A stretch of DNA of 64,000 nt, taken from IMG/VR virus record IMGVR_UViG_3300017767_002783, positions 1 through 64,000 of that record; one strand, written 5' to 3'. Numbering within the stretch: position 1 is the stretch's first letter; the number at the start of each line of letters is the position of its first letter. Positions 18,385-26,300 of the stretch are shown piece after piece. The notes under the pieces were generated by a model that worked only from the letters and a program-made list of their open reading frames with translations, was not told the origin of the DNA and ran no database searches. Source of the DNA: a virus. The translations under genes were made by a program, and so were the position numbers.

Positions 18385-18492
18385 AGTCTTGTAGAGATAA
18401 CACGGGTAACCAATCCTGAAAGTCCAAACCCTCTACAAAGTAGACTATAAACATGGGTGGCATCAAAGTAATTGGTGTCTCCGTTAAGGAGA
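18385..18492 (+). ncRNA. Structured leader RNA with sequestered ribosome-binding site (candidate wcaG-type cis-regulatory RNA)
   Basis: The 146-base gap before the dehydratase gene contains AGTCT (18385-18389) paired with AGACT (18442-18446) and TGTAGAG (18390-18396) paired with CTCTACA (18431-18437), forming one 12-bp stem with a 4-base bulge on the 3' side and a 34-base internal loop. ACCAAT in that loop (18409-18414) is complementary to ATTGGT (18471-18476), a possible pseudoknot. TCTCC (18478-18482) then pairs with GGAGA (18488-18492), hiding the AAGGAG ribosome-binding site seven bases before the ATG. The wcaG RNA family is known upstream of exopolysaccharide genes in marine cyanobacteria and phages; assignment to it is inferred from position and gene context, not from a model search. 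Confidence 0.6.
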
Positions 18493-18499
18493 TTTTTTT

Positions 18500-19531
18500 A
18501 TGCGAGTTTTAATAACAGGTATTACAGGTTTTGTTGGTAGTCATATGGCTGACTATCTAATTGAAAATATTCCAAATGTAGAAATATTTGCTATCAGAAG
18601 ATGGAGAAGTCGTGATGATAATATCAGACATTTGTACTCTGCTGGTAAATATGGTGATGATAAACAAGACCATGTTCAATTTATTGAGGCAGATTTAGGT
18701 GATAGGGGAAGCTTGTCAAATGCGATAAAAATATCTAAACCAGATATTGTTTATCATTTTGCGGCTCAAAGTTTTCCTGAATCAAGTTTTCTCACGCCAG
18801 TTAGTACCCTTACAACAAATGTAATTGGTACTACCAATCTTTTAGAAGAATTAAAATTGGCAAAGGATAGAAATTATTGTAATCCTACAATAATAAGTGT
18901 TTCCTCATCCGAGGTATATGGTAATCCAAAGGAAGATGAAGTTCCAATAACAGAAGATAACTGTATTAGAGCAGCCAATCCATACTCAATATCAAAAGTA
19001 GGACATGATTTAATGTCACAATATTATGCAAATGCATACGATATGAAAATCATAATAACTCGTATGTTTTCCCATGAGGGTTCTCGTAGAGGAAAACGAT
19101 TTGCACTATCGTGGTTTGCATATCAGATAGTAATGGCAGAAAAAGATGAAAACTTTCCACCATATGCCCCAAGTTTCCCAACACATCCTATTAAACACGG
19201 AAATCTCGATTCCGTTAGAACTTATAATCATATAGAAGATGCAGTTCATGCCTATTGGTTGGCCGTAGATAAGTGTGATTCTGGTGAAGTTTATAATATA
19301 GGTGGTGATTACACTTGTACGGTTGGAGATGCATTAGATATGTTAATATCAAAATCAATAAATCCTAAAGCCTTTATAAAAGAACTTGATCCTGCAAGAG
19401 TTAGACCAACTGATATTACATTACAAATACCAAGTAGTGATAAATTCCGAGAGAAAACAGGTTGGAAACCAATAAAAGGATTAGAAGAAATTTGTGATGA
19501 TTTATTAAATTATTGGAGAAAAGTTTTATGA
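18500..19531 (+). CDS. GDP-mannose 4,6-dehydratase-like NAD(P)-dependent SDR
   Basis: 343 residues. VLITGITGFVGSHMADYL is the Rossmann GxxGxxG; IVYHFAAQSF, the catalytic Ser in VSSSEVYGNP, and YSISKVGHD (YxxxK) are all present. RMFSHEGSRRGKRFALSW parallels the GDP-mannose 4,6-dehydratase N-H-E-S-P-R-R-G-x-x-F segment, and HGNLDSVRTYNHIEDAVHA parallels its G-N-L-D-a-x-R-D-W-x-H-x-x-D-Y motif. The reaction would give GDP-4-keto-6-deoxymannose, the common precursor of fucose, perosamine and colitose. Expression is probably controlled by the folded leader in front of it. First gene of a nucleotide-sugar cluster (18500-30291). Confidence 0.75.
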   Translation: MRVLITGITGFVGSHMADYLIENIPNVEIFAIRRWRSRDDNIRHLYSAGKYGDDKQDHVQFIEADLGDRGSLSNAIKISKPDIVYHFAAQSFPESSFLTPVSTLTTNVIGTTNLLEELKLAKDRNYCNPTIISVSSSEVYGNPKEDEVPITEDNCIRAANPYSISKVGHDLMSQYYANAYDMKIIITRMFSHEGSRRGKRFALSWFAYQIVMAEKDENFPPYAPSFPTHPIKHGNLDSVRTYNHIEDAVHAYWLAVDKCDSGEVYNIGGDYTCTVGDALDMLISKSINPKAFIKELDPARVRPTDITLQIPSSDKFREKTGWKPIKGLEEICDDLLNYWRKVL

Positions 19532-20004
19532 TTGAAGGATTAGAGACTTTTGAAATAGATGCTTGGGAAGATTTCAGAGGTGATATTTACACAACTTGGG
19601 ATAGTGAAAAATATCCAAGACTAAATTGGAGACTTGATAAATTTTCACATTCACGAAAAAATACACTACGAGGTTTACACGGAGATGATAAAACTTGGAA
19701 ACTTATAAATTGTGTACAAGGAGAATTTTACCTTATAGTTGCAGATAATCGACCTAGCTCACCATCATATAGAGATTGGGATTCGTTTGTATTATCAGCT
19801 AAAAACAGAAAACAAGTTTTAGTTCCACCTGGTTGTGCAAATGGACACTTTGTTCTAAGTGATGATTGTACATTTCATTACAAACAGGCATTTGATGGGA
19901 ATTACAATGATATAGATAAACAATTTGTCATAAAATGGGATGATGAGATGTGGTCATTCGAATGGCCCCACAACAATCCAACTTTATTTGGGAGAGACAG
20001 ATGA
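19528..20004 (+). CDS. dTDP-4-dehydrorhamnose 3,5-epimerase-like (RmlC-fold) protein
   Basis: 158 residues from the ATG that overlaps the previous stop (ATGA). DAWEDFRGDIYTTWD, NTLRGLHGDDKTWKL (R-G-L-H with the catalytic His region), INCVQGEFYLIVADNR and LVPPGCANGHFVLSDDC match the cupin-fold RmlC family (F-x-D-x-R-G, R-G-x-H, V-P-x-G-x-A-H-G). The usual Y-K-x-x-x-Y segment is represented by HYKQAF. Probably epimerises a 4-keto-6-deoxy sugar nucleotide at C3/C5 or C3 only. It is shorter than typical RmlC (~180). Confidence 0.72.
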   Translation: MIEGLETFEIDAWEDFRGDIYTTWDSEKYPRLNWRLDKFSHSRKNTLRGLHGDDKTWKLINCVQGEFYLIVADNRPSSPSYRDWDSFVLSAKNRKQVLVPPGCANGHFVLSDDCTFHYKQAFDGNYNDIDKQFVIKWDDEMWSFEWPHNNPTLFGRDR

Positions 20005-20630
20005 ATATACCATACACATTAGAAAAAGTAAGAGATATTAAAATAACAGAATCCGATTTAATCGAATTTGAAGAAGAAGTCAAAGAGAAGTATGAAAATA
20101 CTGAAATAAAAGCTCCTGTTCATTTAACTAAAAATAACGAAAAGGAATTGATAGAAATATTTCAATATGTACATCCTGATGATTGGGTTTTTTGTGGACA
20201 TAGAAATCACCATCATGCACTTTTACATGGTGTTCCACGAGACACACTAATGGATTTGGTAGTTCGTGGTAGAAGTATGAGTGTACATTCTAAAAAACCT
20301 AAGCTTTACTCATCTTCTATTGTGGGTGGAACTATATCTATTGCACTTGGTACGGCACTATCTTTAAAACGGAAGGGTTCTAAACAAAAGGCTTGGTGTT
20401 TTATAGGAGATATGGCCTTTGAAACGGGTATCTTTTATGAGGCACATAAATACGCAACTAATTTTGATTTACCATTACAATTTGTTGTTGAGGATAATAA
20501 TATGAGTACCAATACACCAACAGATGAAACTTGGAATTATAAAAAAAGAGATATCCCATATGGTGTAATTTACTATCAATATGACAGAGGATTTCCACAT
20601 CATGGAACAGGAAATTGGGTATTATTTTAA
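20001..20630 (+). CDS. Minimal ThDP-binding (dehydrogenase E1-alpha-like) subunit
   Basis: 209 residues from the ATG at 20001 (ATGA overlap). FCGHRNHHHALLHGVPRD, GRSMSVHSKK, SIVGGTISIALGTALSLKRKG and FIGDMAFETGIFYEAHKYA ... VVEDNNMSTNT follow the E1-alpha order, ending in the G-D-(G/M)...N-N ThDP/Mg-binding motif with Met replacing the second Gly. Family members are ~330-360 residues, so both ends are trimmed. Its natural partner is the E1-beta-like gene at 21372, separated from it by an SGNH gene. Possible reaction: ThDP-dependent decarboxylation or ketol transfer on a sugar-related substrate; no lipoyl E2 gene is visible. Confidence 0.6.
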   Translation: MNIPYTLEKVRDIKITESDLIEFEEEVKEKYENTEIKAPVHLTKNNEKELIEIFQYVHPDDWVFCGHRNHHHALLHGVPRDTLMDLVVRGRSMSVHSKKPKLYSSSIVGGTISIALGTALSLKRKGSKQKAWCFIGDMAFETGIFYEAHKYATNFDLPLQFVVEDNNMSTNTPTDETWNYKKRDIPYGVIYYQYDRGFPHHGTGNWVLF

Positions 20631-20631
20631 T

Positions 20632-21375
20632 ATGAAATATTTGTATGTTGGTGGAGATAGTATGTCTGATGGTTCTTGTTTAATTGAATATTCTGATGAA
20701 CGGATAAAAAGATTAAAATTAAAACACACGGAGTGGGATATTGGATTTGATGAGAGGTGGAGTAAATTACTTTCAGATAAACTTAATTTAGAAGAAATAA
20801 ATCAGGCCAGACATGGTAATTCAAATGATAAAATATTTAGAACTACTATGGATTGGGCACTTAACCATATTGAAGATTTAAGTGAAACTTTATTTGTTAT
20901 TGGTTGGACAGGCTATGATAGATTTGAGTTTTATGATAATTACTTGGATAGATATGTACAAGTTTCAAATGGAGAACCTACTCATAATGATAGGGATGAC
21001 AAGAGATTACAAAAATATGTAATTCAGTATTGGAAAGAACATCACAACAAAAAAGAAGTTAAGGATAATTACTTACGAAAAATAATTTCATTACAATCTT
21101 TTTTTCAATCAAATAATATATCTTACTTATTTTTTGATGCAATTGGATTACAAGTTGATGTAATTAAAGAAAATAAATATAAGTTGTTTCTTGATAAAAA
21201 TCATTGGTGGAATTATAATAAATCAATTAATAGTTTTCATCATATAGCAGAAAAATTAAAAAGTTTTGGAATTGATTTTAAAGATGACGAACACGGATAT
21301 CACGGACATCCTGGTATTGAAGCACACGAGAAATTATCAGAAGAACTTTATGTAAAGGTTAAAAATATATTATGA
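20632..21375 (+). CDS. SGNH-hydrolase-like protein, family B (copy 7)
   Basis: 247 residues from the ATG at 20632, which begins one base after the previous stop; the frame continues upstream but only by overlapping the E1-like gene. Block I YLYVGGDSMSDGSC, NQARHGNSNDKIFRTTMDW, TLFVIGWTGYDRFEF and GYHGHPGIEAHEKLSEELY. It lies between the two halves of the E1-like enzyme, suggesting it inserted there or is translated with them. ATGA overlap with the beta-like gene. Confidence 0.62.
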   Translation: MKYLYVGGDSMSDGSCLIEYSDERIKRLKLKHTEWDIGFDERWSKLLSDKLNLEEINQARHGNSNDKIFRTTMDWALNHIEDLSETLFVIGWTGYDRFEFYDNYLDRYVQVSNGEPTHNDRDDKRLQKYVIQYWKEHHNKKEVKDNYLRKIISLQSFFQSNNISYLFFDAIGLQVDVIKENKYKLFLDKNHWWNYNKSINSFHHIAEKLKSFGIDFKDDEHGYHGHPGIEAHEKLSEELYVKVKNIL

Positions 21376-21902
21376 AATACAAAGATGAATTAATAAGAAG
21401 TATGGAGTGGTTGAGTGAGAAAGATGATACAGTTTTTCTTGGACAATCAGTTTTATATAGTGGTAATGCCATTTATAATACATTAAATACTTTACCATCA
21501 GAGAAAATGATAGAACTTCCTGTTTTTGAGGAAGTTCAAATGGGAATGAGTACAGGATTAGCATTAGATGGATATGTTCCAATTAGTTGTTTTCCACGAT
21601 TTGATTTCTTAATGAGGTGTATGGATGCATTAATGAACCATTTAGACAAGGTTAAATATATGACAGAAAATATATTTCAACCAAAGGTCATTATTAGAAC
21701 TTCCATTGGGGCTAAATTTCCATTGGATGGTGGGATACAACACACACGAGATTACACTCAGATGATGAAAGATAATTTAACAGAAATTGATGTAGTTTTA
21801 TTAAATGAGCCTGAAGAAATATTTCCTGCATTTAAAAAGGCTTACGAAAACGAAGGTTCTACAATGATTGTGGAACAAGGAGATTTTTATAATGAAAAAT
21901 AA
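21372..21902 (+). CDS. Minimal E1-beta-like (transketolase pyrimidine-domain) subunit
   Basis: 176 residues. VFLGQSVLYSGNAI, IELPVFEEVQMGMSTGLALDGYVPIS (the Glu of F-E-E-V is positioned to activate ThDP), FDFLMRCMDALMNHLDKVKYM and PKVIIRTSIGAKFPLDGG-IQHT match the pyrimidine-binding domain of E1-beta/transketolase. The C-terminal transketolase_C domain, present in ~325-residue relatives, is missing entirely. With the gene at 20001 it would form a heteromeric ThDP enzyme of only ~385 residues per pair. The extreme shortening in both halves suggests a specialised carboligase rather than a dehydrogenase complex. Confidence 0.6.
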   Translation: MKYKDELIRSMEWLSEKDDTVFLGQSVLYSGNAIYNTLNTLPSEKMIELPVFEEVQMGMSTGLALDGYVPISCFPRFDFLMRCMDALMNHLDKVKYMTENIFQPKVIIRTSIGAKFPLDGGIQHTRDYTQMMKDNLTEIDVVLLNEPEEIFPAFKKAYENEGSTMIVEQGDFYNEK

Positions 21903-22803
21903 AAGTGTATTAGTAACAGGTGGTGGTGGAATGGTGGCACATTTTTTAATAAAATTATTAAAAGATTTAGATGCTAATGTTACAAGAGTAGATTTACCAA
22001 CTTCACAATTACCCGTTGATATCGAAGGTGATTTAAGAAGTAGAAAATTTTGTGAAGAAATATGTGAAGGTAAAGATTTTATTTTTAATCTCGCCGGACT
22101 TAAAGGTTCACCAAAACGAGTGATAGAATCTCCAGCGACATTTAGTGTTCCACAAGTTCAGTTTGGTGCAAATATGGCTGAAGCAGCTTTTAATTCTAAA
22201 TGTAAGTGGTATTTATACACAAGTTCAGTAGGTGTGTACCATCCCGCAGAAGTTTTTTACGAGGATGACGTATGGGAAACATTTCCGTCAAAACACGATT
22301 GGTATCCTGGCTGGGCAAAAAGAATGGGAGAATTAAATGTTCAATCGTATATGGAAGAAACCAACAATAAAAATTGTTCAATAGTTAGACCTGCTAATGT
22401 ATATGGTCCTTATGATAATTTTGGTGAATGGTCTATGGTTGTTCCATCATTAATTAAAAAGGCCTTTGAAAATGATGTATTGGAAGTGTGGGGTGATGGT
22501 TCACCTATAAGAGATTTAATTTATGCTGAAGATGTGGCACGTGGAATGTTACATATGGTACAGAACGAAGTAAATGAACCAGTTAATCTTGCAAGTGGAA
22601 CAGGAGTAACCATCAAGGAAGTTGCAGAAATAGTTTCTAAATATTTTGGTAAAGAGATTAAGTGGGATACTACAAAACCTATGGGTGATATGAAAAGAAT
22701 AATGAGTACAGAACGTGCAGAAAGTTATGGGTTTACACCAAATGTATCTTTAACAGAAGGAATACATAATACCATTGAGTGGTATTTAAAAATCAATGAG
22801 TGA
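21892..22803 (+). CDS. NAD(P)-dependent nucleotide-sugar epimerase/reductase (SDR)
   Basis: 303 residues from the ATG at 21892 with an AAGGAGA ribosome-binding site inside the previous gene. SVLVTGGGGMVAHFLIKLL is the NAD-binding loop, NLAGLKGSP and YTSSVGVYHP supply the catalytic Ser region, and the YxxxK position reads WYPGWAKRMGE, where the Tyr is one residue further from the Lys than usual. RPANVYGPYDNFGEWS and WGDGSPIRDLIYAEDVARG are standard later motifs. Resembles GDP-fucose synthase/ColC-type reductases or 4-epimerases; the exact reaction is not readable. Confidence 0.68.
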   Translation: MKNKSVLVTGGGGMVAHFLIKLLKDLDANVTRVDLPTSQLPVDIEGDLRSRKFCEEICEGKDFIFNLAGLKGSPKRVIESPATFSVPQVQFGANMAEAAFNSKCKWYLYTSSVGVYHPAEVFYEDDVWETFPSKHDWYPGWAKRMGELNVQSYMEETNNKNCSIVRPANVYGPYDNFGEWSMVVPSLIKKAFENDVLEVWGDGSPIRDLIYAEDVARGMLHMVQNEVNEPVNLASGTGVTIKEVAEIVSKYFGKEIKWDTTKPMGDMKRIMSTERAESYGFTPNVSLTEGIHNTIEWYLKINE

Positions 22804-23860
22804 TGTAATAACACTAAAACGGATATTAGATGGTGGTAGAGGTTTGCCAACTCAAAAGGATCCGTATGATTGGTATAGGTGGTATAGTAAAATTGATTTC
22901 AATAAAAGAACACTTATTTTAACTCGTCACGAAGCTTCAGATGCTCTAAGAATAAAAAAATTGTTGGAAGTAATGAAAGATAGATATAACATGACTAAAG
23001 ATGATTTTGTTATTATAGAGGGTAATCTTAATCTTCCACTTGATTTTGTTGAGAATTGGGATGAGTATTTATATTGTCCACTTGGAGATGGAGTAGGTTG
23101 GGAATATTATAAGAAATTTTTATTTCAAGAAAATGATAATAAACTTAAAACAAAGAAATTTTTATGTATGAACGGTTCATTTCAACCACATAGAGTAGTA
23201 TTATTAGATGATTTATACAAAAATAATTGTTTAGAAGATTCTCATTATTCAAATAATTTTGGTGGTGAGGAGTTTTATGATTGGGTTAAAAAACAAATAA
23301 AAATAGATTGGAACGCTGTATGGGCAAAAGTAGAACTTTCAAAGGATTTTTGGTCTGGTAACAAAAAAAGATTAGATGGTGCTGATGAAAGTGATGAACA
23401 TCTGTCAATACAAACACATATTAAATATTTTCAAGATTCATATTTTTCTGTTGTTACGGAAACTTGGTTTAATAGTCAGATACCAGAGGAGTTAGTAAAA
23501 GATTATCCAAACACACCATTAAAAATAACTGAGAAAACTTGGAGAGCTTTATTTTTTCATCCATTTATAGTTTTGGGATGTCCTTATACATTAAGGTATT
23601 TAAAAGGTTTAGGATTTAAAACTTTTCCTGAATTTTTTGATGAGTCTTATGATGAGATAGAAGATGTTCGTGGACGATATGATGCAGTATTAAATAACAT
23701 TTTAGAACTTAATAAAAAATCTTTAGAAGAATTAAAAGAAATGTATGATTCCGTTTACGATAAGATACTATACAATCAACGACTTTTTCATGATTGGGAT
23801 AGAGACAAATTAGTATCGGATTTATATGAAAAAATTATGAAAAATCCAAATGAATTATAA
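22796..23860 (+). CDS. Glycosyltransferase-like protein, paralogue family A (copy 5)
   Basis: 354 residues, one of the shorter members. SYFSVVTETWFNS precedes ITEKTWRALFFHPFIVLG (Glu near residue 246), then LKGLGFKTFPEFFDESYD and ILYNQRLFHDWDR. KKFLCMNGSFQPHRVVLL is the family's L-C-x-N-x-x-x-x-H-R segment. Located in the nucleotide-sugar cluster, so it may use the sugar made by the neighbouring enzymes. Overlaps both neighbours by 8-11 bases. Confidence 0.6.
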   Translation: MSDVITLKRILDGGRGLPTQKDPYDWYRWYSKIDFNKRTLILTRHEASDALRIKKLLEVMKDRYNMTKDDFVIIEGNLNLPLDFVENWDEYLYCPLGDGVGWEYYKKFLFQENDNKLKTKKFLCMNGSFQPHRVVLLDDLYKNNCLEDSHYSNNFGGEEFYDWVKKQIKIDWNAVWAKVELSKDFWSGNKKRLDGADESDEHLSIQTHIKYFQDSYFSVVTETWFNSQIPEELVKDYPNTPLKITEKTWRALFFHPFIVLGCPYTLRYLKGLGFKTFPEFFDESYDEIEDVRGRYDAVLNNILELNKKSLEELKEMYDSVYDKILYNQRLFHDWDRDKLVSDLYEKIMKNPNEL

Positions 23861-24503
23861 AATAAAATATAATAAAAACGGATATGTGGTAATTGATGAT
23901 TTTTTACCTATTGATATTTACAATGAGATAGTAGATATTTTTCAAGAAGGTGAGTATGAAGAAATTGCACAATCATTTGATGATAGATATGAATTGTGGA
24001 ATAGTGGTGATGAATATTTCCCATCAGTAGATGAGGTGTATACAAATCATTTTTATGGAAGTCAAGGTGTATCTCATAGTCCACGAGTTTTGGAGATTTA
24101 TAAAAAATATATAAAACCTATTATTGAATCTATTACGGATGGGAAGTCTGGCAAAGGTAGACATCAGGCAACAAAGTATAATAGAAATGGTAAAGATTTT
24201 TTAAGAACCCATGTAGATGATTATATGGGTTATATTGGATATGTGATGCATTTTCAAAAAGAAACTTGGAAATATGATTGGGGTGGATTACTACATATGT
24301 CAATTGATAATGATATTAAAACTATTTTACCACAACCAAACAGATTAGTGATACATAATCATTCTATGGGTATACCTCATTGGGTTACACCGACAAATAA
24401 TTGGTCAAAGGAAAGTAGATATACACTTACTGGTTTTTGTATTAAAAATGATGATAAGTTGCCCGAAACTTGGAGAAGTAGAGATGACTATTCCATACTT
24501 TGA
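23850..24503 (+). CDS. 2-oxoglutarate/Fe(II)-dependent oxygenase (prolyl-hydroxylase-like)
   Basis: 217 residues. NGYVVIDDFLPIDIYNEI is a typical start of the prolyl-4-hydroxylase-like 2OG oxygenases; FLRTHVDDYMGYIGYVMHF carries H-x-D, and GIPHWVTPTNNWSKESRYTLTGF supplies the distal His and the 2OG-binding Arg (R-Y-T-L-T-G). KYDWGGLLHMS resembles the conserved W-x-x-x-x-G-G-x-L. Complete for the family. Similar phage enzymes hydroxylate proteins or small molecules; the target here is unknown. Confidence 0.72.
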   Translation: MNYKIKYNKNGYVVIDDFLPIDIYNEIVDIFQEGEYEEIAQSFDDRYELWNSGDEYFPSVDEVYTNHFYGSQGVSHSPRVLEIYKKYIKPIIESITDGKSGKGRHQATKYNRNGKDFLRTHVDDYMGYIGYVMHFQKETWKYDWGGLLHMSIDNDIKTILPQPNRLVIHNHSMGIPHWVTPTNNWSKESRYTLTGFCIKNDDKLPETWRSRDDYSIL

Positions 24504-25359
24504 TGAAATAGAGTCGTGGGCTCGAAGAAAGTATATTAGAGAAGAACTTAGTGAAAAATCTTCTCTAAGTAAAATATTAGGATCTGATATGAATTTCGTA
24601 AAAAACGAAATTGAAAAACCCTTTTATGATTTTTTTATTAGAATTATGGAAAAGAATAATATTGAACACGATGATTTAGAAAAACTTCATAAACAATTTC
24701 CAAAAAGTTATTTTACTTTTGAGGGTGATGGTTATAAATCTGCTGTTAATAAAGTAGGTGAATTATTATATAATCAAGATGAAAAATTTAAAAAAGAATA
24801 TGTTGAGAAAGTATTAAAAAAGATTTATAAATTATTGGGAAAAGATTTTTATTTTCAATCCGTACCTAATTTTAGAGTTCATTTTCCTAATATGGAAAGT
24901 AGTATTTTTCCTATGTGGCATTCAGATTGGATGAACGGTCACCACACACGAGAAATAAATATTTGGTGTCCTATTACACAAAATAAAGATTTAGGATTTA
25001 GAGTATTAGATTTAAAAACTTCTAAGAAAATTCTTTCTAAATATAATCACGATTCTGAATACTTTTCTAAAAATAGAGAGGATACTGATTTAAAAAAATA
25101 TTTACATAGTAAATCAAATAATCTTAAAGGATTAAAAGATGTTATGATTTTTAATGGGTATTGTCTACACACGACTATGGACAGACCTAAAAATGATTTG
25201 ACCACAAGAGTTTCGGTGGATTTTAGGCTAGTTTTATGTGATGATTATCATTCAACACCCTATTTATTTAGGGGAGATGAACGATTTGCAAGAAAACAGG
25301 CAATATTTTCACCAGGAGGAAAATTTGGTTATGATCAGCATCCAATTAGTTATTATTAA
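24484..25359 (+). CDS. 2-oxoglutarate/Fe(II) oxygenase-like protein (phytanoyl-CoA-dioxygenase-like)
   Basis: 291 residues from the ATG at 24484, chosen because GGAG lies eight bases upstream; an earlier in-frame ATG would lengthen the overlap to 56 bases. MWHSDWMNGHHTREINIWCP (H-x-D, residues ~145-147) and FNGYCLHTTMDRPKNDLTTRVSVDFRL (His plus Arg) form the iron- and 2OG-binding set, in the arrangement used by sugar- and antibiotic-pathway dioxygenases. Probably oxidises a sugar intermediate or a decorated glycan. Third 2OG enzyme of the island. Confidence 0.65.
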   Translation: MTIPYFDEIESWARRKYIREELSEKSSLSKILGSDMNFVKNEIEKPFYDFFIRIMEKNNIEHDDLEKLHKQFPKSYFTFEGDGYKSAVNKVGELLYNQDEKFKKEYVEKVLKKIYKLLGKDFYFQSVPNFRVHFPNMESSIFPMWHSDWMNGHHTREINIWCPITQNKDLGFRVLDLKTSKKILSKYNHDSEYFSKNREDTDLKKYLHSKSNNLKGLKDVMIFNGYCLHTTMDRPKNDLTTRVSVDFRLVLCDDYHSTPYLFRGDERFARKQAIFSPGGKFGYDQHPISYY

Positions 25360-25373
25360 AAAGGAGTTACAAA

Positions 25374-26300
25374 ATGCCAGCAGATAGTAGAACAAAAACT
25401 ACAATAATAAAATTAAGAAAACATAAGAGAACAAAAGAAAAAACTTGTCTTGTTACCGCTTATGATTATCCACAATCACTAATAGCAGATAAGGCAGGTG
25501 TTGATGCAATACTTGTAGGTGATTCTTGTGGGATGACAACACACGGATACAAAACAACTATACCCGTTACAATGGATGAGATGATAAACCATTGTGAATC
25601 AGTATCACGAGGAGCAAAAGATGCTTTCTTAATCGGTGATATGCCTTATATGTCCTACCAAGAATCAAATGAATTGGCAGTTAGAAACGCTGGAAGATTC
25701 ATAGTTGCTGGTATGGATATGGTAAAGGTTGAGGGAGCAATGGTTGATAGAATCAAGGCAATATGTGATTCAGGTATTATGGTTATGAGTCATTTGGGAT
25801 TAACACCACATACTCGTGCTAAACTTGGTGGATATAAAGTTCAAGGTAAAACAGCAAAGAGTGCTGAGATAGTGTTAGACCAAGCAAAAAGATTACAAGA
25901 TGCTGGATGTTCAGCATTATTATTAGAAGCAATGCCAACCGAACCAGCAGGAATAATAGCAGAAACACTTGATATACCAGTTTATGGTATTGGTGCAGGA
26001 GATAGAGTTGATGGACAACTTGTTATTCTTCACGATTTAGTAGGATTGTTTTGGGAGTTTAAATCTAAGTTTGTAAAGAGATATTGTGAAGCAGGTCAGT
26101 TGATACAATCGGCACTTGAAGATTATAAATCAGAAGTAAAGGGTGGTCAGTTTCCAGCAGAAGAAAACTTTTATGAAATTAAAGAAGAAGAACTTGAAAA
26201 ACTACTTGGTGATACATCTTGGAAGTATGAAAAAGATAGGGTTGAGAATTTAGCAAAACCCAAACATAGTGTTACACCAATAACTACAAAGAGGGATTAA
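25374..26300 (+). CDS. panB: 3-methyl-2-oxobutanoate hydroxymethyltransferase
   Basis: 308 residues, ribosome-binding site AAGGAG (25361-25366). VTAYDYPQSLIADKAGVDAILVGDSCGM, MPYMSYQESNELAVRNAGRF, MVKVEGA, VMSHLGLTPHTRAKLGGYKVQGK, LLLEAMPTE and YGIGAGDRVDGQ are all PanB signatures, with the metal-binding Asp residues, the Lys/Glu of the V-K-x-E-G strand and the catalytic Glu kept. The enzyme adds a hydroxymethyl from methylene-tetrahydrofolate to a branched 2-oxoacid to give ketopantoate. PanB is uncommon in phages. It sits just before a ThDP carboligase, so it may act in CoA precursor supply or on a 2-oxoacid used to decorate a glycan; the sequence does not decide. Confidence 0.9.
   Translation: MPADSRTKTTIIKLRKHKRTKEKTCLVTAYDYPQSLIADKAGVDAILVGDSCGMTTHGYKTTIPVTMDEMINHCESVSRGAKDAFLIGDMPYMSYQESNELAVRNAGRFIVAGMDMVKVEGAMVDRIKAICDSGIMVMSHLGLTPHTRAKLGGYKVQGKTAKSAEIVLDQAKRLQDAGCSALLLEAMPTEPAGIIAETLDIPVYGIGAGDRVDGQLVILHDLVGLFWEFKSKFVKRYCEAGQLIQSALEDYKSEVKGGQFPAEENFYEIKEEELEKLLGDTSWKYEKDRVENLAKPKHSVTPITTKRD

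Noticed and set aside
18391-18436. Hammerhead or preQ1 element in the leader at 18385
   Set aside because: CTGATGA/GAAA core and the preQ1 A-rich tail are missing; only the general stem and hidden ribosome-binding site are supported.
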